The notes under the pieces: generated by a model
Database searches by the model: none
The model's input: the letters and a program-made list of their open reading frames with translations, nothing else
What the model was told of the DNA's origin: nothing
Assembly (NCBI GenBank): GCA_035315685.1
Contig: DATFXR010000509.1
Span: forward strand, 1 to 8,174
From: QHWK01 sp035315685
GTDB taxonomy: Bacteria > Acidobacteriota > Vicinamibacteria > Vicinamibacterales > CAVVIG01
DNA: 8,174 nucleotides
Direction: 5' to 3'
Position numbers and translations under genes: made by a program
In this document: one piece after another, positions 6,319-8,174 of the stretch
How the letters are laid out: the number at the start of each line of letters is the position of its first letter
How positions within the stretch are numbered: position 1 is the stretch's first letter

Positions 6319-7748
6319 ACGGCGCGCCGGCCGCTTCGTCGAGCGGCGCCACGTTCGAGAAGCGGACGCCGATCGACGATCGCGTTGTCGCGGAGGTCGC
6401 GCGGGGATCGGCTGCCGACGTCGGCCGGGCGGTCGACGCGGCCGTCGCCGCTGCCGAAGCGTGGGCGCGGACGCCGGCTCCTCGCCGCGGCGAGATCCTC
6501 GGCCGCGCCGCCGCGCTGCTGCGCACGAGAGAGCGCGATTTCGCCGAGATCGTTCAAGTCGAGACCGGCAAGCCGTGGAAGAACGCCGCCGCCGAGGTCG
6601 CCTCGTCTGCGGACCTCGGTGTCTTCATGGAGAGCGAAGGCAGCCGCTTCTACGGCAGGACGATGACGAGTCCGATTCCGAACCGGTCGGTGCGCACGGA
6701 ACGGGCGCCGATCGGCGTCTGCGCGGCGATCATGCCGTTCAACAGTCCGCTGGCCGGCATCGCATGGAAAGTCTTTCCGGCGCTCGTCTGTGGCAACGCC
6801 GTCGTCGCGAAGTCGCACGAGCTCACGCCGCATACCGCGGTGGCGTTCGGACAGTTGCTGCACGACGCCGGGCTGCCGGGCGGTGTGTATGGTGCCGTCC
6901 AGGGGCTTGGCCCCGAAGTGGGAACGGCGCTCGTCGACGACTCGCGCGTCGGCCTCGTGAGCTTCACCGGCTCGGTGGCGACCGGCAAGGCAATCCAGCA
7001 GCGCGTCAGCGGCCGGCCGCTCCTCGCGAAGGTGTGCCTCGAGCTCGGCGGCAAGAATCCGCTGGTCGTCTGCGATGATGCGGACCTCGCGCTGGCGGCG
7101 GAGCATGCCGTGGCGTCGGCGTTCATCGATGCCGGCCAGCGGTGCGCGGCCGGCAGTCGCATCATCGTGTTCGATCGCGTCTACGAGACGTTCCGTGACG
7201 CGATGGTGAAACGGGCGCAGGCCGTGAAGGTCGGATCGGGTCCGCAGGATGAATGCGGTCCGGTGATCTCGCGACAGAGCCTCGATCGCCTGCTGGGTGC
7301 CGTCGAGTCGGCAAGGAAGCGTGGCGCACGCGTGCTCACCGGCGGATGCGCCGTCGACTCGCTCGCGCCGGGCTACTACATGGCGCCGACGATCCTCGAA
7401 GGCCTGTCGCACGACGATGAGCTGTCGCAGCAGGAACTGTTCGGGCCGATCACGTGCCTCTACCGCGCGGCCGATTTCGATGCAGCGATTCGGATGGCGA
7501 ACGCCACGACGTTCGGCCTCACCGGCGCCATTCACACGTTCAACAGCAATCGGATCGAGCAGTTCATCGCGCGCTACCACGCCGGCCTCGTCTCGGTCAA
7601 CGGGCCTACCTACGGCGCCGGTCCGCACATGCCGTTCGGCGGGGTGAAGAATTCGGGCAACGGCTTCCGCGAGCCCGGCACGGAAGCGCTCGACGTCTAC
7701 TGCGAGTGGAAGACGGTCGTCGTGAACCACGACCCCGCGCGCGTTTGA
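6288..7748 (+). CDS. NAD(P)-dependent aldehyde dehydrogenase
   Basis: Oxidises an aldehyde to the carboxylic acid. The 486-residue protein is a full-length ALDH-superfamily member. It begins close to the usual first beta strand (IVHWINGAP). It carries the oxyanion Asn152 in MPFNSPL, cofactor-binding Lys175 and Glu178 in AKSHE (most relatives have KPSE), FTGSVATG (226-233), general base Glu252 in LELGGKNP, catalytic Cys286 in GQRCAAGSR, Glu383 in QELFGPI, and the PFGGVKNSGNG C-terminal signature. The frame is open far upstream, but 5511-6287 in this frame is an Arg-rich shadow of the transketolase. No ATG precedes the conserved start, so GTG 6288 is chosen, giving a 31-nt overlap with the transketolase and probable translational coupling. 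Pairing with a ThDP enzyme suggests the two handle the same or consecutive aldehyde intermediates. Substrate not determinable. Confidence 0.88.
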   Translation: MYPREIVHWINGAPAASSSGATFEKRTPIDDRVVAEVARGSAADVGRAVDAAVAAAEAWARTPAPRRGEILGRAAALLRTRERDFAEIVQVETGKPWKNAAAEVASSADLGVFMESEGSRFYGRTMTSPIPNRSVRTERAPIGVCAAIMPFNSPLAGIAWKVFPALVCGNAVVAKSHELTPHTAVAFGQLLHDAGLPGGVYGAVQGLGPEVGTALVDDSRVGLVSFTGSVATGKAIQQRVSGRPLLAKVCLELGGKNPLVVCDDADLALAAEHAVASAFIDAGQRCAAGSRIIVFDRVYETFRDAMVKRAQAVKVGSGPQDECGPVISRQSLDRLLGAVESARKRGARVLTGGCAVDSLAPGYYMAPTILEGLSHDDELSQQELFGPITCLYRAADFDAAIRMANATTFGLTGAIHTFNSNRIEQFIARYHAGLVSVNGPTYGAGPHMPFGGVKNSGNGFREPGTEALDVYCEWKTVVVNHDPARV

Positions 7749-7760
7749 TCTGAACCAACC

Positions 7761-7805
7761 GATCACGGTCCGCCTGCAGGCGGACTACCGCCGTCACGCG
7801 TGATC
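7761..7805. repeat. Nested palindrome after the aldehyde dehydrogenase gene
   Basis: The inner element is an 18-bp perfect palindrome, GTCCGCC-TGCA-GGCGGAC (7768-7785). It is enclosed by outer arms GATCACG (7761-7767) and CGTGATC (7799-7805). On the minus strand the inner palindrome reads GGTAGTCCGCC at its left edge, resembling the GGTAGTGTCCGGC start of the neighbouring 26-nt repeats, so it may be a diverged inverted copy. No T-tract follows; it may serve as an RNA 3'-end hairpin. Confidence 0.55.
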
Positions 7806-7806
7806 C

Positions 7807-7832
7807 CGGTAGTGTCCGGCTTCAGCGGGACC
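7807..7832 (+). repeat. 26-nt stem-loop repeat, copy B
   Basis: It starts CGGTAGTGTCCGGC and continues TTCAGCGGGACC. It differs from copy C by one base (GCGGGAC instead of GCCGGAC), which puts a mismatch in the 7-bp stem. It begins 37 nt upstream of copy C in direct orientation. Confidence 0.75.
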
Positions 7833-7843
7833 GTCGCTCACAG

Positions 7844-7869
7844 CGGTAGTGTCCGGCTTCAGCCGGACC
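7844..7869 (+). repeat. 26-nt stem-loop repeat, copy C
   Basis: It starts CGGTAGTGTCCGGC and continues TTCAGCCGGACC. GTCCGGC (7851-7857) and GCCGGAC (7862-7868) form a perfect 7-bp stem with a TTCA loop. It ends 16 nt before the next gene's ATG, so it lies in or next to that gene's leader. Confidence 0.75.
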
Positions 7870-7885
7870 AAAGACGAACGGCACG

Positions 7886-8174
7886 ATGGAAACGATGTTT
7901 GCCGCGACGACGCGCAAGCAGCCGAAGAGCGGCCGGCGGCGGATCTGCTTTCCGATGACGAGCCGCGCCTACTACGGCCGCAGCCAGCTGCTCATCCGGA
8001 AGCTCCACGACCATCCGGCGATCGATCTGGAGTTGATGCTCGGCGGCTCGATCCTGCTCGACAAGTACAGCCGCGGCATCGCCGACGACATCGAAGCCGG
8101 CGGCTTCACGATCTCGACGTCGCTCTTCAACGTGATCGAAGGCGGCAATCACGTCGCGATGGCGAAGACGGCGT
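7886..8174 (+). CDS. neuC: UDP-N-acetylglucosamine 2-epimerase (hydrolysing), NeuC/LegG-like, 3' truncated by window end
   Basis: Only the first 96 codons are present; the frame is still open at the last base. Members of this GT-B-fold family epimerise and hydrolyse UDP-GlcNAc-type sugars, releasing a free mannosamine-type sugar for nonulosonic acid synthesis. After a basic leader of about 18 residues comes RRICFPMTSRAYYGRSQLL, equivalent to the family's N-terminal GTRADYG region. The sequence continues through LHDHPAIDLELMLGGSILL and IEAGGFTISTSLFNVIEGG to HVAMAKT, which fits NeuC-type N-terminal domains in order and spacing. ATG 7886 and ATG 7895 are both possible starts; neither has a clear Shine-Dalgarno. 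The TSRAYYGRS motif is unlike textbook NeuC and suggests a divergent clade. The active-site residues lie beyond the window, so activity is inferred from family and context. Confidence 0.75.
   Translation, partial: METMFAATTRKQPKSGRRRICFPMTSRAYYGRSQLLIRKLHDHPAIDLELMLGGSILLDKYSRGIADDIEAGGFTISTSLFNVIEGGNHVAMAKTA

Noticed and set aside
7807..7869. CRISPR array or tandem array made by repeats B and C
   Set aside because: Only two units with an 11-nt gap, a third copy 3.5 kb away before another gene, and no cas genes.
7859..8152. Minus-strand 97-codon frame at the window end
   Set aside because: It is antisense to the truncated NeuC-like gene, whose plus-strand translation matches a known family.

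Overview
The window is GC-rich bacterial chromosome with seven genes, all on the plus strand and all concerned with activated or modified sugars for surface glycans (O-antigen, capsule, exopolysaccharide or protein glycosylation). There is no phage, IS, CRISPR or RNA gene. The strong G/C third-position bias, weak Shine-Dalgarno sequences and small GC-rich stem-loop repeats between genes suggest a soil or subsurface high-GC phylum. My impression is Acidobacteriota (Vicinamibacteria-like), but nothing here proves the taxon.

Region 1 (1-3123) is a tight, probably co-transcribed block. It holds GDP-mannose 4,6-dehydratase (gmd, 8-1003), a WbpA-type UDP-N-acetylhexosamine 6-dehydrogenase (1039-2394), and a NeuA-family CMP-acylneuraminate cytidylyltransferase (2401-3123) that begins only 6 nt after the dehydrogenase stop.

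Region 2 (3124-4362) starts with a 235-bp intergenic space. It carries a good sigma70-like promoter and two copies of the same 15-bp palindrome, GTTCA-N5-TGAAC, exactly 43 bp apart: an operator-like layout. A PtmA-like short-chain dehydrogenase (3359-4189) follows. Then comes a 173-bp gap with an intrinsic-terminator-like hairpin inside a larger imperfect inverted repeat, and the first copy of a 26-nt stem-loop repeat.

Region 3 (4363-7748) is a fused, full-length transketolase-family enzyme translationally overlapping an NAD(P)-dependent aldehyde dehydrogenase. By eye alignment the transketolase keeps its thiamine diphosphate machinery. It has lost most residues that canonical transketolases use for the donor phosphate and the acceptor C2 hydroxyl, so it is probably not a housekeeping enzyme.

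Region 4 (7749-8174) is a 137-bp gap packed with hairpins, including two more copies of the 26-nt repeat. It is followed by the start of a NeuC/LegG-type hydrolysing UDP-GlcNAc 2-epimerase cut off by the window end.

Taken together, the CMP-transferase, PtmA-like SDR and NeuC-like epimerase point to a nonulosonic (sialic/legionaminic-like) or other CMP-activated sugar. The divergent transketolase plus aldehyde dehydrogenase are not part of the textbook pathways and are the most unusual component. No NeuB-type synthase, aminotransferase or glycosyltransferase is in view, so the product cannot be named.
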